A stretch of DNA of 64,000 nt, from the NCBI RefSeq assembly GCF_030684185.1, contig NZ_JAUXOY010000016.1, positions 62,001 through 126,000 on the forward strand. Direction: 5' to 3'. Below the pieces are notes generated by a model. That model made no database searches. It had not been told where the DNA came from and saw nothing but the letters and a program-made list of their open reading frames with translations. The first letter of the stretch is position 1. Every line of letters starts with the position of its first letter. Origin of the DNA: Methylotenera sp. (lineage in GTDB: Bacteria; Pseudomonadota; Gammaproteobacteria; Burkholderiales; Methylophilaceae). The position numbers and the translations under genes were made by a program. Below, in pieces: positions 17,987 to 27,349 of this stretch.

Positions 17987-18240
17987 TGAATGCCCACAGC
18001 AATACTTGAGAATTTCGCCCAGAATTTTATATTTCAGTGCCTGTACTGCGGTTGCAACGACTGCGAGACACTCTTCTTGTAACTTCAAATGCACCTAAGC
18101 CAACAAGTATCAAGATACCCGCCTTTTTCAGTGCGACTACAATTGCAGAGGTTCATACATCGATAGCACGACTAACTTGAACTTTAAGTAAGACTGACCA
18201 GCATCCGTTGCGATTGAATCAATTAATTCTAATTTTTCAT
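17987..18240 (-). pseudogene. Decayed HU-family DNA-binding protein gene
   Basis: Three pieces in different frames line up in order with an HU protein of about 90 residues. At 18240-18193: ATG then EKLELIDSIATDAGQS, like the HU start MNKSELIDAIA. At 18152-18030: TSAIVVALKKAG, then ILILVGLGAFEV, then TRRVSRSRCNRSTGTEI, which matches the HU core (TALKKGD, VTLVGFGTFEV, RKRAARTGRNPQTGKEI). At 18018-17987: AKFSSIAVGI, like the HU end VPKFSAGKAL. At least two frame changes and one stop (TGA before TSA) separate them, and the conserved G-R-N-P of the DNA-binding arm has become C-N-R. It cannot encode a working HU. The rest of 17698-17986 holds no gene I can support. Confidence 0.7.
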
Positions 18241-18315
18241 TATTAAATCTAAAATTTGAACCTAGAGACATGCTAAAGTTGAAGGCTAAGTCTACCAAAG
18301 AGAATCTTGCTACTT

Positions 18316-19755
18316 ATGATTAGGCTAAAAATCCGTGACAAAATAATCGGCCTATTGGTGTTTTATTTTCTTGTCGCATTAGTGGCAATTGGTTCAACAT
18401 TGCTAGTCTCATGGCGGCTAGAAGGTGGTGCTGCGGCAATAAATGATGCTGGGCGCGAGCGTATGCGTTCATATCGTATTGCCTATTTACTAGAACAACA
18501 GGTTAAGCAACCGACAAAGCAGCTACGTGATGACATTGACCATGAAGTTGTTTTATTTGAGAGAACTTTGAGTGAGTTGGAGTTAGGCAACCCCCAGCGG
18601 CCGCTTTCCCTACCAAAAGATATTGATGTTAAAACGCATATGACGCAGCTGCGTCAGGCATGGCAGACCAGTATTCACCCGTACATTATGCAGATTCTTA
18701 ATACGGCTAGTATCGCCGAACAAGAAGCGCAGTTGATACAGTATCGACCGATGCTTGAGCAGTTTGTTAGCGGCATTAACGATTTGGTGTCCATGGTGGA
18801 ACGCAGTAATGAGCATGCGACCTCTTTGCTGCGTTTTCTACAGATTGCTTTGGTCAGCTTAGCCCTTGTAGGTACCGTGTTGCTGGTTTATTTGTTTTCG
18901 CACATGGTGGTACGCCCAGTGACGCAGTTGCGTGAGGGAATTCAACGCATGGCACAGGCAGATTTTGATGTGCGTTTGCCTGTTACCAGCCATGATGAGC
19001 TTGGCGAATTGGCAAGTGGTTTTAATCGTATGGCGGATCAATTGCAGGATATTTACGCCACGTTAGAGCAGCGCGTAGAGGAAAAAACGCGTAGCATTGA
19101 AGCTAAAAATAAAGAATTAGCTGCGCTAGATAAAGAAATGGCTGTTTCTGAAGAGCGTAATTTATTGGCGCAGGAGCTACATGACAGCATCGCGCAATCA
19201 CTGGCGTTCCTTAATATTCAGGTGCAATTGTTACAAGAAGATTTGCAAAAAAACCATATTGCTGAAGCCATGAAGGGTTTAGCGCAAATCCGCGAGGGAG
19301 TTCAGGAAAGTTATGATGATGTGCGGGAATTGTTGGTACATTTTCGCACACGCATTGGCAGTACGGATTTGGAAACAGCCATTCGAAGTGCGCTGGAAAA
19401 GTTTGAAGGACAAACAGGGATAAAAGCTACTTTTATCACACATGGTAGCGCGCCTAAATTACAACCCGAGCAAGTATTGCAAGTAATGCATATTGTGCAA
19501 GAGTCACTTTCTAATGTGCGTAAACATGCAAAAGCCAGCCAAGTTGAGGTGGAAATAGTTTGTGCTGAACAATGTACGATTGACATACGCGACAATGGTG
19601 TGGGCTTTGATGCGGCGCGAGATACTGGCGACAGTCATGTGGGGCTTCTCATTATGCGTGAACGCGCTCACCGAATTGGCGCAGCGTTATCTTTTGATTC
19701 TGTGCCAAGCGTGGGGACACATATTTCCCTTATACTTCCCAAAGACTTACATTAA
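18316..19755 (+). CDS. narX: Nitrate/nitrite sensor histidine kinase (NarX type)
   Basis: Membrane sensor kinase of the nitrate two-component system. Layout of the 479 aa: TM1 (about 8-30), a periplasmic four-helix domain starting with the P-box INDAGRERMRSYR, which binds nitrate in NarX/NarQ, TM2 (about 175-197), HAMP (VVRPVTQLREGIQRMA), a coiled linker, then HisKA_3 with the phospho-accepting His in AQELHDSIAQSLAFL, and an HATPase domain with DNGVGFD and VGLLIMRERAHRIG. I use the ATG at 18316 rather than the upstream TTG at 18307, since AGAGAA lies at an acceptable distance and the TM begins soon after. It is followed by narL 28 bases later. Confidence 0.9.
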   Translation: MIRLKIRDKIIGLLVFYFLVALVAIGSTLLVSWRLEGGAAAINDAGRERMRSYRIAYLLEQQVKQPTKQLRDDIDHEVVLFERTLSELELGNPQRPLSLPKDIDVKTHMTQLRQAWQTSIHPYIMQILNTASIAEQEAQLIQYRPMLEQFVSGINDLVSMVERSNEHATSLLRFLQIALVSLALVGTVLLVYLFSHMVVRPVTQLREGIQRMAQADFDVRLPVTSHDELGELASGFNRMADQLQDIYATLEQRVEEKTRSIEAKNKELAALDKEMAVSEERNLLAQELHDSIAQSLAFLNIQVQLLQEDLQKNHIAEAMKGLAQIREGVQESYDDVRELLVHFRTRIGSTDLETAIRSALEKFEGQTGIKATFITHGSAPKLQPEQVLQVMHIVQESLSNVRKHAKASQVEVEIVCAEQCTIDIRDNGVGFDAARDTGDSHVGLLIMRERAHRIGAALSFDSVPSVGTHISLILPKDLH

Positions 19756-19783
19756 AAAATTCTTTACAAGAAAATAAAAGAGT

Positions 19784-20446
19784 ATGAAGCCCATTCGCGT
19801 TTTAATTGTTGATGACCATACGCTGTTTCGCAGTGGCATCAAACTATTGTTAGAGCGGCAAGCTGGTTTTGAGGTAGTAGGTGAGGCAAGCGACGGGCTA
19901 GAAGGCGTAAAGCGTGCCAAACAACTCAAGCCAGATGTGGTGTTACTGGATTTGCATATGCCAGGCACTGGCGGACTGGCGGCCGTTCCCTTATTGCGTG
20001 AAGAAGTACCCCAGACTGAAGTCATCATGCTAACGGTGTCAGAAGACGCTGATGATTTACTAGAAGCCTTGCGCGCTGGTGCTCGTGGGTATTTATTAAA
20101 AAACATAGAGACAGATTTTCTGCTGGATTCCATACGCCGCGCGGCTGCTGGGGAATCTGTTATTTCTACACATATGGCAGGAAAATTGGCTGATGCGATG
20201 CGTAACCCACAAAATAGCTTAGCTAAAGCAGAATCTAGCTTAGGAAAACTCACGCCACGTGAACGAGAAATTATTGTCATGCTTGCCAGTGGCGCTAGTA
20301 ACAAGGAAGTCGCCCGCACGCTAGACTTAGCAGAGTCCACCGTCAAAATTCACGTACAAGGTATACTCCGTAAACTCAACTTATCCAGTCGTGTACAAGC
20401 CGCAGTTTATGCGGTTGAGCATGGCTTGGTTGATTCAAGCTATTAA
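19784..20446 (+). CDS. narL: Nitrate/nitrite response regulator (NarL type)
   Basis: DNA-binding response regulator of 220 aa. Receiver domain at about 5-120 with acidic pocket DDH, phospho-acceptor Asp in VVLLDLHMPGTGG (about residue 55), switch Thr in LTVSED and Lys in YLLKNIE. A LuxR-type helix-turn-helix closes the protein (LTPREREIIVMLASGASNKEVA, then STVKIHVQGILRKLNL). Adjacent to narX and upstream of the nar genes, so it probably controls them together with an FNR-like protein. Confidence 0.9.
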   Translation: MKPIRVLIVDDHTLFRSGIKLLLERQAGFEVVGEASDGLEGVKRAKQLKPDVVLLDLHMPGTGGLAAVPLLREEVPQTEVIMLTVSEDADDLLEALRAGARGYLLKNIETDFLLDSIRRAAAGESVISTHMAGKLADAMRNPQNSLAKAESSLGKLTPREREIIVMLASGASNKEVARTLDLAESTVKIHVQGILRKLNLSSRVQAAVYAVEHGLVDSSY

Positions 20447-20539
20447 TTTAAACACCCGCTTAACCAAATGAACTAGATACTAAGCAATGGTAACTAGTTC
20501 TTTTGCTTCACCCTTCCTATCCTTTTGATAAGCATGAAA

Positions 20540-20553
20540 TTGATGTAAGTCAA
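20540..20553. promoter_or_regulatory. FNR/DNR-like box upstream of narK1
   Basis: TTGAT-GTAA-GTCAA matches the FNR consensus TTGAT-N4-ATCAA with one mismatch. It lies 56 bases before the narK1 start. A TAAACT hexamer at 20575-20580 could be the -10, placing the box near -41.5, the usual class II activator position. This fits anaerobic induction of the nar operon; it is a sequence match only. Confidence 0.6.
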
Positions 20554-20608
20554 ATCTTGTATTTTTGCTATCCGTAAACTTAGCTCATCAATACTTGGCG
20601 GGAGAAGG

Positions 20609-21874
20609 ATGATGGCAACGCAACAATACAAAGCTTGGTCAGTAGTCACTGCGAGTACCTTAGCATTTACCGTGTGCTTTATGATTTGGATGATGTTTGC
20701 GGTTATCGGCATCCCAATCAAGGAAACTCTGGGACTTAATGAAACCCAGTTTGGCATCCTCATCGCAACTCCCGTACTGACAGGTTCCCTTATTCGGCTT
20801 CCGCTCGGCATGTGGACTGATAAGTTTGGTGGGCGCATTGTGTTCTTTATTTTGATGCTTTCCACCGTGATTCCCATTTACCTGATTTCCAGATGCACTG
20901 AATACTGGCAGTTTCTGGTAACAGGTTTGTTTGTGGGCGTGGCGGGCGGTTCGTTCACTGTAGGCATTTCTTATTGCGCACGCTGGTTTCCGAAAAATCG
21001 ACAAGGTTTGGCGATGGGAATTTTTGGCGCTGGCAATACGGGTGCAGCGGTGACCAAACTGGTTGCGCCGCTCATTGTTGTAGGCTTTGGCTGGGCGATG
21101 GTGCCACAGATATATGCGGTGTTGATGCTAGTCACGGCTATTTTATTTTGGGTTTTCACTTTTTCCGACCCTGCACACAAAGTGGGCAAAACCATCACCA
21201 TAGGCGAGCAGCTTGCCGTGCTTAAAGACCCGAAAGTATGGAAATACAGCCAGTATTACTCCATTGTGTTTGGCGGCTATGTGGCTTTGGCACTGTGGAT
21301 GACCAAATACTACATCGGTGAATATGGTTTTGACCTCAAAACAGCAGCACTCATGGCGGCAGCATTTAGCATACCAGGCGGGTTGCTACGTGCAGTGGGT
21401 GGACATTTTTCAGATAAATTTGGTGCGCATACCGTCACTTGGTGGGTGCTTTGGGTGTCGCTCATTTGCTTGTTTTTCCTCTCTTATCCACAAACACAGG
21501 TGTCGATTGTTACGATTAATGGTCCACAAACCTTCCACTTTGGTCTTAATGTCACTATGTTCACCGTCATTATGTTCACAATGGGCATTGCGTTTGCCAT
21601 CGGCAAGGCATCAGTTTTTAAATATATCGCAGACGAGTATCCGCATAACATCGGCGTGATTTCTGGCGTTGTAGGCATGGCGGGCGGCTTAGGTGGCTTC
21701 ATTCTGCCAATTATGTTTGGTGCATTGTTAGATTTAACAGGTGTGCGAACTTCTGCCTTTATGTTGATGTTCGGCATTATTTGGGTGTCGCTGATATGGA
21801 TGTACTGGACAGAAGTGCGCCCTGTAAAAATCGCCCGTCATCACGAACGTCAAACAGCAAAACAAGCCGTATAA
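20609..21874 (+). CDS. narK: Nitrate transporter, NarK1 type (MFS)
   Basis: Nitrate/nitrite porter of the major facilitator superfamily, 421 aa with 12 membrane segments. The nitrate signature motifs are present: GNTGAAVTKLVAPLIV in TM5 (about residues 135-155) and GVVGMAGGLGGFILPI in TM11 (about 355-372). A loop motif LPLGMWTDKFGGR separates TM2 and TM3. The type is likely the NarK1 proton-linked nitrate importer, since the next gene is a NarK2-type partner. Preceded by GGGAGAAGG directly before tandem ATGs. Confidence 0.9.
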   Translation: MMATQQYKAWSVVTASTLAFTVCFMIWMMFAVIGIPIKETLGLNETQFGILIATPVLTGSLIRLPLGMWTDKFGGRIVFFILMLSTVIPIYLISRCTEYWQFLVTGLFVGVAGGSFTVGISYCARWFPKNRQGLAMGIFGAGNTGAAVTKLVAPLIVVGFGWAMVPQIYAVLMLVTAILFWVFTFSDPAHKVGKTITIGEQLAVLKDPKVWKYSQYYSIVFGGYVALALWMTKYYIGEYGFDLKTAALMAAAFSIPGGLLRAVGGHFSDKFGAHTVTWWVLWVSLICLFFLSYPQTQVSIVTINGPQTFHFGLNVTMFTVIMFTMGIAFAIGKASVFKYIADEYPHNIGVISGVVGMAGGLGGFILPIMFGALLDLTGVRTSAFMLMFGIIWVSLIWMYWTEVRPVKIARHHERQTAKQAV

Positions 21875-21891
21875 ATTTAGGGAGCGATGAT

Positions 21892-23502
21892 ATGTCAACC
21901 AATATTGAAAAATGGGATGTAGAAAATAACAGTTTTTGGGAGTCTACAGGTAAGAAAATTGCCTATCGAAATTTGTGGATTTCTGTACCGGCTTTACTGT
22001 GCGGCTTTGCGGTGTGGCTTATGTGGGGAATTATCGCGGTGCAGATGAGCAATCTGGGCTTTCCTTTCAGTAAAGATGAGCTATTTACGCTCACTGCTAT
22101 TTCAGGGCTAGCAGGAGCGACTATGCGAATACCAGCTTCATTTTTCATACGCCTCGCTGGTGGACGAAATACCATTTTCCTTACAACCGCCATGTTGTTG
22201 ACCCCTGCAATCGGCACGGGCATCGTCTTACAGCATCCAGAATGGCCACTTTGGGCATTTCAACTTATGGCTTTGTGGTCTGGTGTAGGTGGCGGAAATT
22301 TCGCAAGTTCCATGTCCAACATCAATACGTTTTTCCCAAAACGTCTGCAAGGGACAGCGTTGGGTATCAATGCCGGTATAGGAAACTTTGGTGTAACTAC
22401 CATGCAGATTTTGATTCCATTGGTGATGACGGTTGGTGTCTTTGGTGCATTAGGCGGGGAACCTACTGCATTGGTTAAAGATAGCGGTTGGATATTTGGC
22501 AAAATTCCTGCTGGTACGCCTACTTTTATTCAAAACGCTGGTTTTGCTTGGGTGTTGTCACTCGTCCCATTGGCAGCCTTGTGCTGGTTTGGCATGAATA
22601 ACCTTAAGACTATTTCGCCAGATAGCGAAGGCACAATCGCCGCATTTATCAAGATCACCTGGCTGTATACGTTGGCTTTTATCCCCGCCATTGCTGGGCT
22701 TTATCTATACTTACCTGCGCCAACTGGCTTGGGATTGCTAAATATGTGGGTAGCAATGCCGCTCATTATTGGTTCAACATTGCTGGTGATGAAGCTCGCT
22801 GCATTTGGCACAATGAAAGAGAATATCGCCAAACAATTTGCCATTTTTAAGAACAAACATACATGGTCGATGACAGCGTTATATCTTGTCACTTTTGGTT
22901 CGTTCATTGGATTTTCGATGGCGTTGCCACTGTCTATTACCGTGATATTTGGTGAAAAACATATATTGGATGCGGCAACAGGGGTTTGGACGCACGTTAA
23001 AAACCCAGCCGCGCCGTCTGCACTCACTTATGCTTGGATCGGGCCATTTGTTGGTGCGCTCATTCGGCCAGTCGGCGGCTGGATTTCTGACAAACTCGGC
23101 GGTTCTATTGTTACTCAAGTCATTTCTGTAGTGATGGTAGCGGCATCAACTTACGCCGGCTACATCATGATGCAGGCCTACCATTCAGCCACGCCAGAGA
23201 TATATTTCACACAGTTTTTATTGGTGTTTGTTGTTCTTTTTGCTGCGACAGGTGTTGGTAATGGATCTACATTTCGCACCGTGGGCGTTATTTTTGACCG
23301 TGTGCAGGCAGGCCCTGTGCTGGGCTGGACTTCTGCTGTTGCAGCATACGGTTCTTTCATTGCTCCAGAAGTTATTAAAGGTCAAATTAAAGCGGGTACA
23401 CCGGAAATGGCGATGTATGGATTTGCTGTGTTCTATGCGCTGTGTCTGATATTGAACTGGTGGTTTTATTTACGTGCGGGCAGTGAAATTAAAAACCCGT
23501 AA
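21892..23502 (+). CDS. narK2: Nitrate/nitrite antiporter, NarK2 type (MFS)
   Basis: Second NarK-family porter, 536 aa. The start at 21892 (MSTNIEKWDVENNSFWEST) follows the narK1 stop by 17 bases with a GGAGCG ribosome-binding site; the frame also stays open further upstream inside narK1, but that part has no start signal. TM5 carries the nitrate signature GINAGIGNFGVTTMQ, and TM11 has ATGVGNGSTFRTVGVIF. An extra loop in the middle (about residues 180-250) is typical of NarK2 relative to NarK1. In Paracoccus the two types are fused; here they are separate genes. Expected role: exchange of nitrate for nitrite during respiration. Confidence 0.9.
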   Translation: MSTNIEKWDVENNSFWESTGKKIAYRNLWISVPALLCGFAVWLMWGIIAVQMSNLGFPFSKDELFTLTAISGLAGATMRIPASFFIRLAGGRNTIFLTTAMLLTPAIGTGIVLQHPEWPLWAFQLMALWSGVGGGNFASSMSNINTFFPKRLQGTALGINAGIGNFGVTTMQILIPLVMTVGVFGALGGEPTALVKDSGWIFGKIPAGTPTFIQNAGFAWVLSLVPLAALCWFGMNNLKTISPDSEGTIAAFIKITWLYTLAFIPAIAGLYLYLPAPTGLGLLNMWVAMPLIIGSTLLVMKLAAFGTMKENIAKQFAIFKNKHTWSMTALYLVTFGSFIGFSMALPLSITVIFGEKHILDAATGVWTHVKNPAAPSALTYAWIGPFVGALIRPVGGWISDKLGGSIVTQVISVVMVAASTYAGYIMMQAYHSATPEIYFTQFLLVFVVLFAATGVGNGSTFRTVGVIFDRVQAGPVLGWTSAVAAYGSFIAPEVIKGQIKAGTPEMAMYGFAVFYALCLILNWWFYLRAGSEIKNP

Positions 23503-23510
23503 CGATTGAT

Positions 23511-23540
23511 GTAGGGCGGATGAGCATAGTGTTATCCGCT
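23511..23540. repeat. Short REP-like inverted repeat between narK2 and narG
   Basis: GCGGAT (23516-23521) mirrors ATCCGC (23534-23539), preceded by GTAGG. The GTAGGGCGGAT start resembles extragenic palindromes scattered through many proteobacterial genomes. It lies in a 77-base gap inside an operon, where it could weaken read-through or protect the transcript. Confidence 0.45.
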
Positions 23541-23579
23541 GAATGAAAAACATGCGGCAAAAAACGATAGGAGTAGAAA

Positions 23580-26500
23580 ATGAGTCACTTTCTTGATAGA
23601 TTAAAATTCTTTGATAAAGTCAAAGAGACCTTCTCTAACAACCATGGCATCGTCACCGTTGAGGACCGTCAGTGGGAAGATGCATACCGCCACCGCTGGC
23701 AGCACGACAAAGTCGTGCGCTCCACCCACGGTGTGAATTGTACGGGTGGTTGTTCATGGAAGATTTTTGTTAAAAACGGGTTGGTTTCATTTGAAATGCA
23801 ACAAACCGATTATCCACGTACACGAGATGACTTGCCAGACCACGAGCCTAGAGGGTGCCAGCGCGGTGCTTCGTTCTCTTGGTATCTATATAGCCCACAT
23901 CGCATTAAACATCCACTAATACGCGGACGCTTGTTAGACCTTTATCGTACTGAACGCATGACTGGTAAAGACCCTGTTGAGGCATGGGGCGCCATTCAGG
24001 CTGACGAGAAAAAACGCAAAGCCTATACAGCCATTCGCGGCTTGGGTGGCTTTGTGCGTACCTCTTGGGATGAGGTGAATGAAATCATGGCTGCCGCCAA
24101 TGTTTACACCATCAAAAAATGGGGTCCAGATCGCATTTTTGGTTTTTCACCTATACCGGCCATGTCCATGATTTCTTACGCTGCTGGTTCACGATACCTC
24201 TCCCTCATCGGTGCAGCTTGCGGTTCTTTTTATGATTGGTATTGTGACTTGCCAGCGGCCAGTCCGCAAACCTGGGGGGAGCAAACCGACGTGCCAGAAG
24301 CGGCCGACTGGTATAACTCCACCTACATTATTATCACAGGCGCAAACTTGCCGATGACGCGTACTCCTGATGCGCACTTTGCTTCTGAAGTGCGTTATAA
24401 GGGTGCAAAAATTGTCGCTATGGCGCCAGATTATGCTGAGTTTTGTAAATTTTCCGACTTATGGATGCCAATACGTCAGGGTACAGATGCGGCGGCTTTT
24501 TTGGCGATGGGACATGTTGCGCTGAAAGAATTCCACATTGATAATCAAGATCCATATTTTCAGGAATACTCGCGCAAATATACCGATTTACCCATGCAGG
24601 TAATGCTACGTAAGCATGGTGATGCGTATGTGTCTGATCGATTTTTACGCGCGTCAGACTTTGATGGTGCCTTGGGTGAAACCAATAATCCAGATTGGAA
24701 AACCATTGTTTTCGACAGAAAGTCATGCGCATTTGTAGCACCTAATGGCAGTATCGGCTTTCGCTGGGGTGAAGAAGGTAAATGGAATCTCTTGGAAAAG
24801 GCTGGCGATCACGAGACTGTTGCCGAACTTACTTGCATTGACGATAGAGATGAAGTGGTTTCAGTAGGTTTCCCACATTTCAACCATGATGAAGCTAACT
24901 TGTTATTCCGCAATGTACCCGTGCGCAAAGTGAAACTGTCCAGTGGAGAAGATGCACTGGTGGCTACCGTGTTCGATCTGCAAATTGCCCAATACGGCAT
25001 CGACCGTGGTTTGGGTGGAGCAAACGTAGCTAAAGATTACAACGATGCCAGTGTGGCTTATACCCCAGCTTGGGCGGAAAAAGTGACAGGCGTGAAAGCG
25101 GCTGATATTGAGCGCACTGGCCGTGAATTTGCCTACAACGCTTCAAAAACCAAAGGTAAATCCATGGTGATTATGGGCGCTGCCATTAACCACTGGTACC
25201 ACAATGACTTAGCCTACCGCGCCATCATGAACTTGCTGCACATGTGTGGTTGTGTGGGGCAGTCAGGTGGCGGTTGGGCGCACTATGTCGGTCAGGAAAA
25301 GCTACGCCCCCAAGCAGGCTGGGCGCCTATTGCCTTTGCGCTGGACTGGATGCGACCACCGCGCCATACCAACTCTACGTCTTACTGGTATTTCCATACC
25401 GACCAATGGCGTTATGAAACGCTCAATGCGGATAGCCTGTTATCCCCAGCAGGTAAAGGTAAAAACCGTGGCAATTCAATTGCTGATTACAACGTTAAAG
25501 CGGCACGTATGGGCTGGCTACCATCCATGCCTAACTTTAACCGTAACCCGATTGAGTTGGCAGAGGAAGCGATAAAGAGTGGTGCTACTGATGAAGCCTC
25601 CGTGGCGCAGTATGTAGCCGCAGAGTTAAAATCTGGCAAGTTGGATGTGGCTTATGCCGACCCGGATAATCCCGTCAATTGGCCGCGCAATCTGTTTGTA
25701 TGGCGTGCTAATCTCATTGGTTCTTCTGCTAAAGGCCACGAGTATTTCCTTAAACACTTACTCGGCGCACAAAATGGCGTGTTGCAGGAGTCAGGCGCAG
25801 GAAGTGAAAATAAAGAGGTGAAATGGCATGAAGATGCGCCGATTGGCAAGCTGGATTTAATGGTGGATATTAACTTCCGCCTCAATTCCACAGGTGCGTA
25901 TTCAGACATTATTCTGCCAACCGCGACTTGGTATGAAAAAAATGACCTGAATACCACGGACATGCACCCGTTTATTCACCCGCTTTCTGAAGCCGTGTCA
26001 CCAGGCTGGGAATCTAAATCTGACTGGCAAATTTTCAAAACGCTGGCTAAAACTTTTTCGCCACTGGCTGAAAAACATTTAGGCACTAAAAAAGAGGTCG
26101 TGGCATTGCCTATGCAACACGACTCAGCAGCAGAGCTGGCGCAACCTTTTGGCGAAGTGAAAAACTGGAAAGAAGGCGATTGTGAGCCAATTCCAGGTAA
26201 AACCATGGCGATTATTAAGCTGGTTGAGCGTACTTACGGGGATACTTATCGTAAATTTATTGCGCTCGGGCCTTTGATGACCAAGCTTGGCAATAACATC
26301 AAAGGCATTGATTGGAATACTGATGATGAATATGAGCAACTAAAAAAACACAACAGCACTGTAAAAGAAGCTGGCATTTCATTTGGTATGCCGTCGCTGG
26401 CTGAAGACATTGAAGTGTGCGATTCCGTGATGCGTTTAGCTCCTGAAACCAATGGTGAAGTGGCACATAAATCATGGACTGCACTCTCTAAAAAAACAGG

Positions 26501-27329
26501 CATCGATCATCATCATCTCTATGCGGGTCGCCATGAAGATAAATTTACGTTCAAAGACATTCAGGCTCAACCGCGCAAAATCATTACCGCACCGACTTGG
26601 TCTGGCATTGAGTCTGAGCATGTGTCTTACACGGCAGGTTATACCAATATCCACGAGCATATTCCGTTCCGTACCCTCACTGGTCGCGCGCATTTCTACC
26701 AAGACCATGAATGGATGCTGGACTTTGGCGAGGGTTTTTGCACTTACAAGCCGATGGTGGATTTAGGCGAGTTAAATGCGCTACCAAAAGCCGTCACAGA
26801 TAAGCCTCATTTAGCGCTGAACTGGATTACACCGCATTCCAAGTGGGGTATCCATTCTTCTTATCAAGACAACTTACGCATGCTGACTTTGTTCCGTGGC
26901 GGGCCTTATGTATGGCTATCTGAGGACGATGCTAAATCTGTAGGCATTGAAGACAATGACTGGGTGGAAGCGCTGAATCATAACGGTGCGACGGTGGCAC
27001 GTGCAGTAGTTTCGCAACGAGTACCGCGCGGCATGGCCATGATGTACCACGCGCAAGAAAAAACCATTAATGTGCCGGGTTCGCCTACCACCAACAAACG
27101 CGGCGGTATTTTGAATTCAGTCACACGTGTGATTATGAAACCGACCAATATGATCGGTGGTTATGCACAGCTTTCTTACGGCTTTAATTATTACGGCACG
27201 GTAGGTTGCCAACGCGACACCATGGTGGCGTTACACAAGATTGCTGATAAAGATGTGGATTGGTTAGAGCGTCCGCTCACGCCAGAACGCGAAGCACAAC
27301 TTAACCCCGTTGGCGTTGGTGCCAAATAA
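23580..27329 (+). CDS. narG: Respiratory nitrate reductase, alpha subunit
   Basis: Catalytic subunit of the membrane-bound nitrate reductase, reducing nitrate to nitrite on the cytoplasmic side with a bis-MGD molybdenum cofactor. 1249 aa, as in E. coli NarG (1247). The N-terminal FS0 cluster ligands are in STHGVNCTGGCSWK and EPRGCQRGAS (one His and three Cys, about residues 50-95). The Mo-ligand Asp region reads ITGANLPMTRTPDAHF (about 220-232). No Tat twin-arginine motif is expected or seen. The ribosome-binding site is GGAGTAG. It forms one operon with narH, narJ and narI. Confidence 0.97.
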   Translation: MSHFLDRLKFFDKVKETFSNNHGIVTVEDRQWEDAYRHRWQHDKVVRSTHGVNCTGGCSWKIFVKNGLVSFEMQQTDYPRTRDDLPDHEPRGCQRGASFSWYLYSPHRIKHPLIRGRLLDLYRTERMTGKDPVEAWGAIQADEKKRKAYTAIRGLGGFVRTSWDEVNEIMAAANVYTIKKWGPDRIFGFSPIPAMSMISYAAGSRYLSLIGAACGSFYDWYCDLPAASPQTWGEQTDVPEAADWYNSTYIIITGANLPMTRTPDAHFASEVRYKGAKIVAMAPDYAEFCKFSDLWMPIRQGTDAAAFLAMGHVALKEFHIDNQDPYFQEYSRKYTDLPMQVMLRKHGDAYVSDRFLRASDFDGALGETNNPDWKTIVFDRKSCAFVAPNGSIGFRWGEEGKWNLLEKAGDHETVAELTCIDDRDEVVSVGFPHFNHDEANLLFRNVPVRKVKLSSGEDALVATVFDLQIAQYGIDRGLGGANVAKDYNDASVAYTPAWAEKVTGVKAADIERTGREFAYNASKTKGKSMVIMGAAINHWYHNDLAYRAIMNLLHMCGCVGQSGGGWAHYVGQEKLRPQAGWAPIAFALDWMRPPRHTNSTSYWYFHTDQWRYETLNADSLLSPAGKGKNRGNSIADYNVKAARMGWLPSMPNFNRNPIELAEEAIKSGATDEASVAQYVAAELKSGKLDVAYADPDNPVNWPRNLFVWRANLIGSSAKGHEYFLKHLLGAQNGVLQESGAGSENKEVKWHEDAPIGKLDLMVDINFRLNSTGAYSDIILPTATWYEKNDLNTTDMHPFIHPLSEAVSPGWESKSDWQIFKTLAKTFSPLAEKHLGTKKEVVALPMQHDSAAELAQPFGEVKNWKEGDCEPIPGKTMAIIKLVERTYGDTYRKFIALGPLMTKLGNNIKGIDWNTDDEYEQLKKHNSTVKEAGISFGMPSLAEDIEVCDSVMRLAPETNGEVAHKSWTALSKKTGIDHHHLYAGRHEDKFTFKDIQAQPRKIITAPTWSGIESEHVSYTAGYTNIHEHIPFRTLTGRAHFYQDHEWMLDFGEGFCTYKPMVDLGELNALPKAVTDKPHLALNWITPHSKWGIHSSYQDNLRMLTLFRGGPYVWLSEDDAKSVGIEDNDWVEALNHNGATVARAVVSQRVPRGMAMMYHAQEKTINVPGSPTTNKRGGILNSVTRVIMKPTNMIGGYAQLSYGFNYYGTVGCQRDTMVALHKIADKDVDWLERPLTPEREAQLNPVGVGAK

Positions 27330-27349
27330 AAGGACATAAGGAGAACATT

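Noticed and set aside
21781-21891. Upstream extension of the narK2 frame into narK1
   Set aside because: The translated extension is the shadow of narK1; the ATG at 21892 has a ribosome-binding site and matches the family start.
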